From Frigidibacter albus (GTDB taxonomy: Bacteria > Pseudomonadota > Alphaproteobacteria > Rhodobacterales > Rhodobacteraceae), in assembly GCF_009908165.1 (NCBI RefSeq), contig NZ_JAAAUC010000003.1:1-64000 (forward strand): DNA of 64,000 nt, in the 5' to 3' direction. Made by a program: the position numbers and the translations under genes. The notes beneath the pieces are model-generated. The model had not been told where the DNA came from, ran no database searches, and worked only from the letters and a program-made list of their open reading frames with translations. How positions within the stretch are numbered: the stretch's first letter is position 1; the number at the start of each line of letters is the position of its first letter. This document shows, one piece after another, positions 8,725-16,459 of the stretch.

Positions 8725-9156
8725 ATGAAACGCATACTTGCCGCCGCTATCCTGGCCGTGGGGGCCGCCATGCCGGCGCTGGCCCATGACTATGGCTTTG
8801 CGGGCCTCTTGTCGAAGGACAACCGCGAGACGCTGGAGCCGCTGACGCTGGGGTCCGGCAAGCCGGTCGCGGCCGCGCCCTATGAGCTGAAATCGGGCAC
8901 CTACTACAAGATGAAGATCGTGGCCGATGGCTCGGCCGAACTGGCGCTGTCGGGGGGGGATTTCTTCCGGGCGATCTGGATCAACGAGATCGTCATCAAC
9001 CAGATCGAGGTGCGTCCGCTGGGCGTGCACTCGCTGGAATTCGATGCCGCGGGCGAGGCGGAGCTGTCCTTCATCGCCATCATCCCCGGCAGCTTTGAGC
9101 TGAAAATCCCCGGCTCGTCCGGGGATACCCAGAAAGCCGTCTTCAACATCCGCTGA
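8725..9156 (+). CDS. Small secreted protein of unknown function in the PQQ-ABC cassette
   Basis: 143 aa with a signal peptide (cut near ALA-HDY). The mature part is predicted all-beta (YELKSGTYYKMKIVADG, AELSFIAIIPGSFELKIPG), suggestive of a cupredoxin-like fold. It has no cysteine and no type 1 copper ligand set, so I do not call it a copper protein. It has a good GGGAGGAG ribosome site 6 bases before ATG 8725 and lies between the propeller and a small PepSY-like gene, so it probably belongs to the same transcript. A run of eight G occurs at 8952-8959. Function not recognised. Confidence 0.65.
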   Translation: MKRILAAAILAVGAAMPALAHDYGFAGLLSKDNRETLEPLTLGSGKPVAAAPYELKSGTYYKMKIVADGSAELALSGGDFFRAIWINEIVINQIEVRPLGVHSLEFDAAGEAELSFIAIIPGSFELKIPGSSGDTQKAVFNIR

Positions 9157-9170
9157 GAGGAGCGACCCTG

Positions 9171-9413
9171 ATGAAACACCTTCTTGCTGCGGCAGCCCTG
9201 GTGCTGCTTGCCGCCCCGGCCTTTGCCGAGGCCACCCCCGAACAGATCGCCGCCATCGATGCCAAGCTGGCCGAGATGCAATGCGAGGTCGATCCCGACA
9301 ACATCGAAATGGAGGATGGCGGCTTCGAGCTCGATGACGCGATCTGCATCGATGGCCAGTATGATATCGTGATGGATGCCGATCTGAACGTCACGGAGCA
9401 GCGCAAGGAATGA
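9171..9413 (+). CDS. Small acidic secreted PepSY-like protein
   Basis: 80 aa with a signal peptide (cut near AFA-EAT), leaving about 61 residues with roughly 20 Asp/Glu and only three Lys/Arg. The C-terminal half (GGFELDDAICIDGQYDIVMDADLNVTEQ) fits a single PepSY-like unit. There are two cysteines, possibly a disulfide. The stretches DPDNIEMED and DADLN resemble metal-binding loops but do not match a full EF-hand. AGAGGAG precedes ATG 9171. The stop overlaps the ATPase gene by 4 bases, which supports a role in the transport or assembly cassette. Confidence 0.6.
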   Translation: MKHLLAAAALVLLAAPAFAEATPEQIAAIDAKLAEMQCEVDPDNIEMEDGGFELDDAICIDGQYDIVMDADLNVTEQRKE

Positions 9414-10180
9414 CCGGAAGCCCGGGCGCGCCCCTCACTTCGGGCGCGCCAGACCTTGCGCCGGCGCTGGTGGTGGCGGATGTCAGCCACAGCTTTGGCG
9501 AGGTGCAGGCGCTGAAGGGCGTGTCCTTCACGGTTGCCCGCGGCGCCTTCACCGCCTTGCTGGGGGTGAACGGCGCTGGCAAGACTACGCTTTTCTCGCT
9601 GATCACCCGGCTCTATGACAGCACCAGCGGCACAATCGCGGTGGCGGGGTTCGATGCCCGCCGCGCGCCGGGCGAGGCGCTGGCGCGGCTGGGGGTGGTG
9701 TTCCAGACCCGCGCGCTGGATACCGACCTGACCCTGCGCCAGAACCTGCGCTATCACGCCGCGCTGCACGGCATTGCCCGCAGGCCCGCCGAGGCGCGGA
9801 TCGCCGAGGTGTTGGCGCTGGTCGATCTGGCGGACCGCATCGACCAGCGCACCGCCGCGCTGTCGGGCGGGCAGCAGCGGCGGGCCGAGATTGCCCGCGC
9901 GCTGCTGCACCGGCCCGAACTGCTGTTGCTGGACGAGGCGACGGCGGGGCTTGACGTCAGGGCGCGGGCAGAGGTGCTGGCGCTGGTGCGGCGGCTGATC
10001 CGGCACGAGAATGTCTCGGCCCTGTTCGCCACGCATGTGATGGATGAGATCGAGCCCGCCGACAATGTGGTGCTGCTGCACCGGGGCGAGGTGCTGGCGC
10101 GCGGCCGCGCGGACAGCATCGCGGCGGCGGGGGGCGATCTGACCTCGGCCTTCCTGTCGTTGACGGGGCAGGCGGCATGA
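9410..10180 (+). CDS. ABC transporter ATP-binding protein, PQQ-alcohol-oxidation system
   Basis: 256-aa ABC ATPase of the ABC-2/DrrA class. The Walker A is GVNGAGKTT, the signature LSGGQQRR, the Walker B LLLLDEAT, and the switch histidine lies in FATHV. The first ~25 residues (GSPGAPLTSGAP) are a low-complexity lead, so translation might begin later, but ATG 9410 overlaps the preceding stop (ATGA) and looks coupled. Together with the permease at 10177 it forms a transporter whose subunit type is usually an exporter, although the operon also encodes a periplasmic binding protein. Confidence 0.88.
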   Translation: MTGSPGAPLTSGAPDLAPALVVADVSHSFGEVQALKGVSFTVARGAFTALLGVNGAGKTTLFSLITRLYDSTSGTIAVAGFDARRAPGEALARLGVVFQTRALDTDLTLRQNLRYHAALHGIARRPAEARIAEVLALVDLADRIDQRTAALSGGQQRRAEIARALLHRPELLLLDEATAGLDVRARAEVLALVRRLIRHENVSALFATHVMDEIEPADNVVLLHRGEVLARGRADSIAAAGGDLTSAFLSLTGQAA

Positions 10181-10974
10181 GAACAGGTTGGACCATCGCC
10201 TTCTCCGGCATCGCGCGCCGCGAGGTGCTGCGCTTTGCCCGCCAGCGCGAACGGTTTCTGGCGGCGCTGGTGCGCCCGCTGGTCTGGCTGTTCATATTTG
10301 CCGCGGGGTTCCGCTCGGTCCTCGGCCTGTCGATCACCGCGCCCTATGAGACCTACGTGCTCTACGAGGTCTATGTGGTGCCCGGCCTCTGCGCGATGAT
10401 CCAGCTGTTCAACGGGATGCAGTCCTCGCTGTCGATGGTCTATGACCGCGAGACCGGGGCGATGCGCACGCTGCTGGTCAGCCCCTATCCGCGCTGGTTC
10501 CTGCTGGGGGCCAAGCTGGTGGCGGGGGTGCTGGTGTCGATCCTGCAGGTCTATGCCTTTCTGGGCATCGCCTGGCTGTGGGGGGTGAAGCCGCCGGCGA
10601 TCGGCTGGGCGGCGGTGCTGCCGGCGCTGCTGCTGGCGGGGGTGATGCTGGGCTCCCTGGGGCTGCTGATTTCGTCGACCATCCGCCAGCTGGAGAATTT
10701 CGCGGGGGTGATGAACTTCGTGATCTTCCCGATGTTCTTCGCCTCCAGCGCGCTTTACCCGCTGTGGCGGATGAAGGAATCGAGCGTGCTGCTGCATGAC
10801 ATCAGTGCGCTGAACCCCTTCACCTCTGCGGTGGAGCTGATCCGGTTCGCGCTCTACGGGCAGGTCAATGTCACCGCCTTGGCGGTCGTGGCTGGCTGCA
10901 CGGTGGTGTTCTTCGGCGGCACCGTTTTCATGTATGATCCGGCCAAGGGCCTGTGGCGCAAGCGCACAGGGTAG
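10177..10974 (+). CDS. ABC-2 type permease, PQQ-alcohol-oxidation system (PedC-like)
   Basis: 265-aa integral membrane protein with about six hydrophobic segments. It has the ABC-2 permease hallmark region around MVYDRETGAMRTLLVSPYP (residues 88-106) and ends in a MYDPAKGLWRKRTG tail. Families like this are consistently adjacent to PQQ alcohol dehydrogenases (the ped/exa type of locus); the substrate is unknown. It overlaps the ATPase gene by 4 bases and is followed 6 bases later by the next gene, so it belongs to the same operon. Confidence 0.85.
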   Translation: MRTGWTIAFSGIARREVLRFARQRERFLAALVRPLVWLFIFAAGFRSVLGLSITAPYETYVLYEVYVVPGLCAMIQLFNGMQSSLSMVYDRETGAMRTLLVSPYPRWFLLGAKLVAGVLVSILQVYAFLGIAWLWGVKPPAIGWAAVLPALLLAGVMLGSLGLLISSTIRQLENFAGVMNFVIFPMFFASSALYPLWRMKESSVLLHDISALNPFTSAVELIRFALYGQVNVTALAVVAGCTVVFFGGTVFMYDPAKGLWRKRTG

Positions 10975-10980
10975 GGAGGT

Positions 10981-11583
10981 ATGTCGATGAAACGTGCGAT
11001 CTTGATGGCGGCGGCGCTGATGCTGGGCGGGGCGGCGCAGGCCGCGGGGCCGGTCGATCCCGACTGGCCCTGCATCCAGCGGCGGGTGCCGCATCTGTCA
11101 TTGGGGCAGGTCTGGGCCGGGCCGTTGCCGGACCCGGCCATCGAGGAGCTGGCGGACACGGCGCCGGTGCAAGGGGTTGCCCGCGCGCTGGCGCTGCGCC
11201 GCACGCCGATGCCGGAGGCCGAGGCGCTGATCGCGGGCTATGCCGAAACCGCCGATGCCGCCGCGCTGACTGCCCTCTTCGTGGCGACGCTGGAGCATAT
11301 CGACGCCAGCCGCGACCGGGTGCTGGTGGGCATCACCCGCTATGCCCACAAGCAGGCCGATCTGGACCAGCACATCGAGGAGGCGCGCCGGGAGTTTGCG
11401 GCGCTGACCGAGGCCGAATCGCAGGATTTCGACCGGCTGGATGCGCTGGAGGCCGATATCGACTGGTCCACCCGCATCTTCCTCGACCGGCAGCAATCGC
11501 TGATCTATGTGTGCGAAACCCCGGTGATTCTGGAGCAGCGGGCCTTTGCACTGGGGCGCGCGGTGATGGCCCATCTGCCGTAG
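10981..11583 (+). CDS. Secreted protein of unknown function, end of the PQQ-ABC cassette
   Basis: 200 aa with a signal peptide (cut near AQAAGP). The mature part begins with a DPDWPCIQRRVPHLS segment and is largely helical, with a long charged helix around residues 115-150 (HKQADLDQHIEEARREF). It has two cysteines, Cys24 in the WPC motif and Cys179 (YVCETP), that could pair. It lies 6 bases after the permease with GGGAGG upstream, so it is the last gene of that operon. I do not recognise a characterised family. Confidence 0.65.
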   Translation: MSMKRAILMAAALMLGGAAQAAGPVDPDWPCIQRRVPHLSLGQVWAGPLPDPAIEELADTAPVQGVARALALRRTPMPEAEALIAGYAETADAAALTALFVATLEHIDASRDRVLVGITRYAHKQADLDQHIEEARREFAALTEAESQDFDRLDALEADIDWSTRIFLDRQQSLIYVCETPVILEQRAFALGRAVMAHLP

Positions 11584-11714
11584 CGCCCGGCATGGCGAAG
11601 CCCTGCTGAAAATGCGGGCAAAATGAAAAAAACCGTTCTCGTCCGCGACATGTCGTCCTACACTGAACCGTCGGCGGGGGTGTGGAGGCTCGCGCCGGCA
11701 TGGGGAGGACTATC

Positions 11715-12419
11715 ATGGAGCTACGCCCGATCCGGGATGTCGCCAGCGACGTCTCGCGTGGAGCCAACGGTCATGCGGTGCAGGATGTCCTGATCGTCGA
11801 TGACCACCCGCTGATCTGCCATGCGCTGTCGGTGACGCTTGGCCATGCCTTCGGGCTGCGCAAGGTGCGCACCGCCACCAGCATCGCCACCGCAATGGCC
11901 AATATCGCTGCCGAGGGGGCGCCCGATGCGGTGGTGCTGGACCTCAACCTGCCGGATGTGGCGGGGGTGGAAGGCGTGATCGTGCTGCGCCAGCATATCG
12001 GCGACGCACCGCTGACCGTGATCTCGGCCGAGCTGGACCCGGGCCGGGTGACGGCGGTGCTGGCCGCCGGGGCGCGCGGCTATGTGACGAAGAGCCTTGC
12101 CCGCAGCAAGATGGTCGAGGCGTTCGAACGGATGTGGGCCGGCGAGGTGGTGACGCCCGAGGGCTATGAGCAGGCCGGGCGCAGCGATGCGGACGAGCTG
12201 GCGGCACTGGCGCGGGATTTCGCCACGCTGACGCCGCAGCAGATGAACATCCTGCGGCTGATCTGCCAGGGTCGGCCCAACAAGCTGATCTCGTACGAGC
12301 TGTCGATCGCCGAGGCAACGGTCAAGACCCACATCGCCGCGATCATGACCAAGATCAATGTGCGCAACCGCACCCAGGCCGCGCTGCTGGCCAGCAGGGC
12401 GCGGATCTTCATGCGCTGA
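11715..12419 (+). CDS. LuxR/NarL-type response regulator (AgmR/FlhR-like)
   Basis: 234-aa two-domain regulator. The receiver domain (residues ~23-140) has the acidic pocket VDDHP, phospho-acceptor Asp76 in VVLDLNLP and conserved Lys in VTKSLARSK. The C-terminal LuxR helix-turn-helix has LTPQQMNILRLICQG and IAEATVKTHIAAIMTKINVRNRTQA in order. Close relatives control PQQ-dependent alcohol oxidation in pseudomonads (AgmR/ErbR) and formaldehyde and methanol genes in Paracoccus (FlhR); assignment to one of these is inference. ATG 11715 has GGGGAGGAC 5 bases upstream. The soluble hybrid kinase at 13602 is the likely phosphodonor. It may bind the shared motif at 1294, 6420 and 24084. Confidence 0.85.
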   Translation: MELRPIRDVASDVSRGANGHAVQDVLIVDDHPLICHALSVTLGHAFGLRKVRTATSIATAMANIAAEGAPDAVVLDLNLPDVAGVEGVIVLRQHIGDAPLTVISAELDPGRVTAVLAAGARGYVTKSLARSKMVEAFERMWAGEVVTPEGYEQAGRSDADELAALARDFATLTPQQMNILRLICQGRPNKLISYELSIAEATVKTHIAAIMTKINVRNRTQAALLASRARIFMR

Positions 12420-12448
12420 CCGCAGATCGAAACCGGGGGAGACAGGCC

Positions 12449-13618
12449 ATGCCGGACATGTCCGCAGGGGCGGCGCTTCCCAAACCGGAACGGCCGCGCG
12501 CCGTGACCGCCCTGGGCAATGCCGCCGAAATCGAGGCGCAGATCGTGGCGGCCTTCGGGGGCGCAGCCCCGGGGCTGGTGCTGGTCTTCGCCTCGGACGG
12601 GTCGCTGATCGCGCCGCTGACCGGGGCGCTGGCGGCGCGCTTTGGCACGGCCTGCCGGGTGGTCGGCTGCTCCTCGGCCGGCGAGTTCGCCTTTGCCGGC
12701 TATGACAATCGCGGCGCCGTCGCCATCGCCTTTCCTGCCGCGCATTTCGAGGGCGAGGCGGTCTGGCTGCGGCGGCTGCGCGACCATGCGGCGCTGGACT
12801 GGATGGCGACGCTGCGCGCCGCCAGCGCCCGGGTCCCGGACCGGCCCGGCCGGGTGCGCTTTGGCATCCTGCTCATCGACGGGCTGAGCAAGCGCGAGGA
12901 GCTGGTGACGGCGACGGTCGAGGCGACGCTGCCCGGCGTGCTGGTGCTGGGGGGATCGGCCGGGGACGGGCTGCGCTTTGGCCGCACCCACCTTGCCATC
13001 GACGGCGAGAGCTGCCCGCAAAGCGCGGTCCTGTGCCTGATGTCCACCGATTACCGGATCGAGGAGGTGGTGTTCGACCATTTCACCCCGGCCGGCCAGC
13101 GGATGGTGGTGACAGAGGCGCTGCCCGAGGAGCGGCTGATCCTTGAGATCAACGCCGAACCCGCGGCCGAGGAATATGCAAGGAGGATCGGCCTGCCGGT
13201 GGCCGATCTCGGCCCCCGCGCCTTTGCCGAGAACCCGCTGCTGGTGCGGATCGGCCGGCGGCATTTCGTGCGCGCGATCCTCGAGGTGACCGAGGGCGGC
13301 GGGCTGCGGATGATGTCGGCGGTGGATGAGGGGGTGATGATGACCCTTGGCCGCGCCGAAGACCTCACGGGCGGCTTCGAGGCGCGGCTGGCGCAGCTGG
13401 CTGGCCCCGCCGCGCTGATCCTGGGGTTCGACTGCATCTTGCGGCGCATCGCGCTGGAACAGGCGGGGTTACAGGAGACGGTGGGCCGCATCTTCCACGA
13501 CTACAACATCGCCGGGTTCAACACCTATGGCGAGCAGCATGGCGGCATCCACGTGAACCAGACCTTCGTGGGGCTGGCGTTCTTGCAAGGTGAGGACGAC
13601 GATGCTGCGCAGCTCTGA
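12449..13618 (+). CDS. FIST-domain sensor protein (NosP-like)
   Basis: 389-aa soluble protein made of a FIST N domain (VGCSSAGEFAFAGY near residue 71) and a FIST C domain (IHVNQTFVGLAFL at the end). The family includes NosP, a haem protein that senses nitric oxide and controls the kinase encoded beside it. Here the stop lies 17 bases inside the following hybrid-kinase gene, the same pairing. Haem binding is not provable from sequence. A GGGGGAGA ribosome site precedes ATG 12449. By context it could signal NO, or another small molecule, to methanol oxidation genes. Confidence 0.82.
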   Translation: MPDMSAGAALPKPERPRAVTALGNAAEIEAQIVAAFGGAAPGLVLVFASDGSLIAPLTGALAARFGTACRVVGCSSAGEFAFAGYDNRGAVAIAFPAAHFEGEAVWLRRLRDHAALDWMATLRAASARVPDRPGRVRFGILLIDGLSKREELVTATVEATLPGVLVLGGSAGDGLRFGRTHLAIDGESCPQSAVLCLMSTDYRIEEVVFDHFTPAGQRMVVTEALPEERLILEINAEPAAEEYARRIGLPVADLGPRAFAENPLLVRIGRRHFVRAILEVTEGGGLRMMSAVDEGVMMTLGRAEDLTGGFEARLAQLAGPAALILGFDCILRRIALEQAGLQETVGRIFHDYNIAGFNTYGEQHGGIHVNQTFVGLAFLQGEDDDAAQL

Positions 13619-14951
13619 CACCGCCGAGCGGCAGATCCAGAAGCTGCAGCGCATCAATGCCGCGCTGATCCGGCGGATGGACATCATCGACGAGGCGCGC
13701 GGGTCCACCCATGCCCTGTCGCAGGCGGCGGCGGTGCTGGAACGCGAGGTGGTGGCGCGGAACCTCGATCTGGAACGGGCGCTGGCCGATCTGGGCGCGA
13801 TCAATGCCGAGCTTGCCTCGGCCCGGGTGGCCGCGGATGAGGCGAACCGCGCCAAGTCGCGCTTTCTGCGCGCGGCCAGCCATGACCTGCTGCAACCGCT
13901 GAGCGCCGCCAAGCTGCTGCTGTCGCATCTGGAGGATGTGACGACCGATCCCGGGCAGGCCGATCTGGTCGGCCGTATCGCCGCCACCTTCGAATCCGCC
14001 GAAGACCTGATCCGCGCGCTGCTGCAGATCGCCCGGCTGGATTCGCAGCGGGTGGAGATGAATGTGGGGCCGGTGTCGCTGGGACGGCTGTTCCAGCGGC
14101 TGTCCATCGACGTGCAGGCGCAGGCCGAGGCGCGGGGGCTGGACCTGCGCTTCGTGCCCTCGTCTGCCGCGGTGCTCAGCGATCCGGTGCATCTGCGCTC
14201 CATCGCGCAAAACCTGATCTCCAACGCCCTGAAATACACGCTGTCCGGCCGGGTTCTGGTCGGGGTGCGGCGGGCGCCGGGCGCGGTGTGGCTGCAGGTG
14301 CATGACACCGGGCCGGGCATCGCCGCCAAGGATCAGGAGCGGATCTTCAACGAATTCGAACGCCTCTCGCACTCCGACCAGCCGGGGACCGGCCTTGGCC
14401 TGACCATCGTGCGCCGCGCTTGCCAGCAGCTTGGCCACAAGCTCGAGGTGCTCAGCGCCCCGGGGCGCGGCTCGCTGTTCCGGGTGCTGCTGCCCTTGGC
14501 CGATGCTGCGTCGCTGGCGCCCAAGGACAAGGTGGCCGATGCGCGCGAGGCACCGGGGCCGGACGCGGCCTTTCACGGGCGCACGGTGTTGGTGGTGGAG
14601 AATGACCCGGCAATGCGGCAGGCGTTTTCCTTCCTGCTGGGGGGCTGGGGCATGACGGTGCTGGCCACCGACGGGATGGAGGGCGTGGGCAGGCTGTTGC
14701 AAGGGCCGCGCCCGCGTCCCGAGATCGTGCTGACCGATTACCGGCTGGATCAGGGCGAGACGGGCGTGCAGGTGATCAGCCAGGTTCATGCCGCGCTTGG
14801 CCGCGCGGTGCCGGCGCTGATCGTCAGCGCGGAATGCGCCGAGACGATTGGGGCCGCGTCTTCTCATCTCGGCGCCGGGGTTCTGGAAAAGCCTGTGGCC
14901 GAGGCGGAGCTGCGGCAGATGATGCGCGCCCTGCTGGGGGCCGCGCCATGA
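13602..14951 (+). CDS. Soluble hybrid histidine kinase (HisKA-HATPase-REC), NahK/ErcS'-like
   Basis: 449 aa with no membrane segment. Domain order: N-terminal coiled coil (10-85), HisKA with His94 in ASHDLLQPLSAAK, HATPase (N-box QNLISNALKY, G1 DTGPGI, G2 GTGLGLTI), then a receiver domain with Asp379 in LTDYRLD and Lys in VLEKPV. ATG 13602 is chosen over GTG 13590 because AGGTGAGG sits at proper spacing before it. The gene overlaps the FIST gene by 17 bases, arguing that the FIST protein is its sensory input. The lack of a separate output domain suggests phosphotransfer to the LuxR-type regulator at 11715. Confidence 0.88.
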   Translation: MLRSSDTAERQIQKLQRINAALIRRMDIIDEARGSTHALSQAAAVLEREVVARNLDLERALADLGAINAELASARVAADEANRAKSRFLRAASHDLLQPLSAAKLLLSHLEDVTTDPGQADLVGRIAATFESAEDLIRALLQIARLDSQRVEMNVGPVSLGRLFQRLSIDVQAQAEARGLDLRFVPSSAAVLSDPVHLRSIAQNLISNALKYTLSGRVLVGVRRAPGAVWLQVHDTGPGIAAKDQERIFNEFERLSHSDQPGTGLGLTIVRRACQQLGHKLEVLSAPGRGSLFRVLLPLADAASLAPKDKVADAREAPGPDAAFHGRTVLVVENDPAMRQAFSFLLGGWGMTVLATDGMEGVGRLLQGPRPRPEIVLTDYRLDQGETGVQVISQVHAALGRAVPALIVSAECAETIGAASSHLGAGVLEKPVAEAELRQMMRALLGAAP

Positions 14952-16459
14952 GCCGCGGCGCCCCGAACCTGCGGCAGAAATTCGCGCTGGCGGCGCTGCT
15001 GCTGGCGGCACTGGCGGTGCTGGCCGCGGGCATCGCCGTCCATGGCCTGTCGCGCACCCAGCGGCACGCGGCCGAGGCGATGGCGGCGCAGCAGCGGATC
15101 GAGGGCTATGGCGCGCTGTCGGCGCGGGTGAACGAGTGGATGCTGGGCTGGCTGTCGCCGGTCGCGCAGCAGGGCGCTGCGCCAGACAGCTTTCCGGTGA
15201 CGGCGACCTTCGGGCTGATGGACCGGCTGGTGGCCGAGGATGTGGAGGTGGCGCCGAACGCGACCGAAACCGCCACCCGCGCCCGGCAGGGCATCACGCT
15301 GGCGCGGGTGCGCGGGCAATTCACCCGGCTGGAGCGGAGCCTGGCGCAATCGCCGCCCGGCACTCCCGCGGGCGAAGCGGCGCTGGCGGTCTACGGCGCG
15401 CAGGTGCCGGGGCTGATCGCGGCGCAGATCCATCAGGAGACGCGGCGGCGCGAGGCGGCGCTGGCGGCGATGGCCGACTTGCGCGGCCCGCTGCATGCGC
15501 TGGCGCTGGCGATTGCCATCGGCGCGCCGCTGTTGCTGATTGTCCTCTATCTGGTGCTGCTGCGCCCGGTATTCCGGCGGCTGGCAGCGGGCGGCGAGGG
15601 CGCGCCGGTGCATGACGAGCTTGGCCTGCTGTTCGCGCGGGTGCGGCAGATGACGGCGCGGCTGGACCGCCGGGCGCGCCGCCTTGCCGCGGACCGTGCC
15701 CGGCTGGAGGCGTTGGTGGCCGAGCGCACCGAAGATCTCAGCGCCGCCAATGCCCGCCTGTCGCGGGTGGATGCCGAGCGGCGCCGGTTCTTCGCCGATG
15801 TCGGGCATGAGCTGCGCACACCGCTGACGGTGATCCTTGGCGAGGCGGAACTGGGCGAGCGGCATGACGACCCCGCGCTGCGCGCCAGTTTCCGCACCAT
15901 CCACAGCCGCGCGCTGCGGCTGGCGCGGCGGATCGAGGATCTGTTGCGGATTGCCCGGTCCGACAGCGGTAGGCTGGATCTGGACTGTCAGCCCGTCGAT
16001 CTGGCGGCGGCGGCGCAGGCGGCCCTTGGCGACATGGCTGTGCTGCTGCGCCGCGCGGGGGTGGAGGCGGAGCTGGACTTTGACGGCGACCTGCAGGTGG
16101 CCGGCGATGCCGACTGGCTGCGGCAGGTGTTTTCCGGCCTGCTGGAGAATGCCGCGAAATATGCGGGGCGGGGGGCGACTGTCCGGATCAGGGGGCAGTC
16201 CCTCGGGGCATGGGCGCGCGCCGAGGTCACCGATACCGGGCCGGGCATCGCGCCCGCCCTGCTGGAACCGGCGCTGGCCCGCTTTGGGCGAGGGGATACG
16301 CGCGAGGCCGGCTTCGGCGTCGGCCTTGCGCTGGCGCGGTGGGTGGTCGAGGCTCAGGGCGGACGGCTGACGGCGATCAGCCCGGTGATCCAAGGCCGCG
16401 GGCTGACGATTCGTATCGATTTGCCGCGTGCGGCCGGGGCGGAAAGCGAGGTTGCGTGA
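14948..16459 (+). CDS. Membrane-bound sensor histidine kinase
   Basis: 503 aa. Transmembrane segments near residues 11-33 and 183-205 enclose a ~150-residue periplasmic, mostly helical sensor region. A linker coiled coil (235-280), HisKA with His287 in FADVGHELRTPLT, and HATPase (LLENAAKYAG, DTGPGIAP, GFGVGLALAR) follow. It is coupled to the upstream hybrid kinase (ATGA overlap) and to the OmpR regulator downstream (GTGA overlap). The signal is unknown; a periplasmic cue linked to methanol, metal or PQQ is an inference from location. Confidence 0.88.
   Translation: MSRGAPNLRQKFALAALLLAALAVLAAGIAVHGLSRTQRHAAEAMAAQQRIEGYGALSARVNEWMLGWLSPVAQQGAAPDSFPVTATFGLMDRLVAEDVEVAPNATETATRARQGITLARVRGQFTRLERSLAQSPPGTPAGEAALAVYGAQVPGLIAAQIHQETRRREAALAAMADLRGPLHALALAIAIGAPLLLIVLYLVLLRPVFRRLAAGGEGAPVHDELGLLFARVRQMTARLDRRARRLAADRARLEALVAERTEDLSAANARLSRVDAERRRFFADVGHELRTPLTVILGEAELGERHDDPALRASFRTIHSRALRLARRIEDLLRIARSDSGRLDLDCQPVDLAAAAQAALGDMAVLLRRAGVEAELDFDGDLQVAGDADWLRQVFSGLLENAAKYAGRGATVRIRGQSLGAWARAEVTDTGPGIAPALLEPALARFGRGDTREAGFGVGLALARWVVEAQGGRLTAISPVIQGRGLTIRIDLPRAAGAESEVA

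Noticed and set aside
9280-9390. EF-hand calcium/lanthanide site in the small acidic protein
   Set aside because: The acidic stretches do not satisfy the 12-residue EF-hand pattern with the closing Glu; kept only as a speculative finding.
11646-12464. GACATGTC palindromes before the LuxR regulator (11646-11655) and at the FIST start (12453-12464) as a shared operator
   Set aside because: The same 8-mer also occurs inside coding regions (near 29028 and 61142) and near 33962, so it is common background here.
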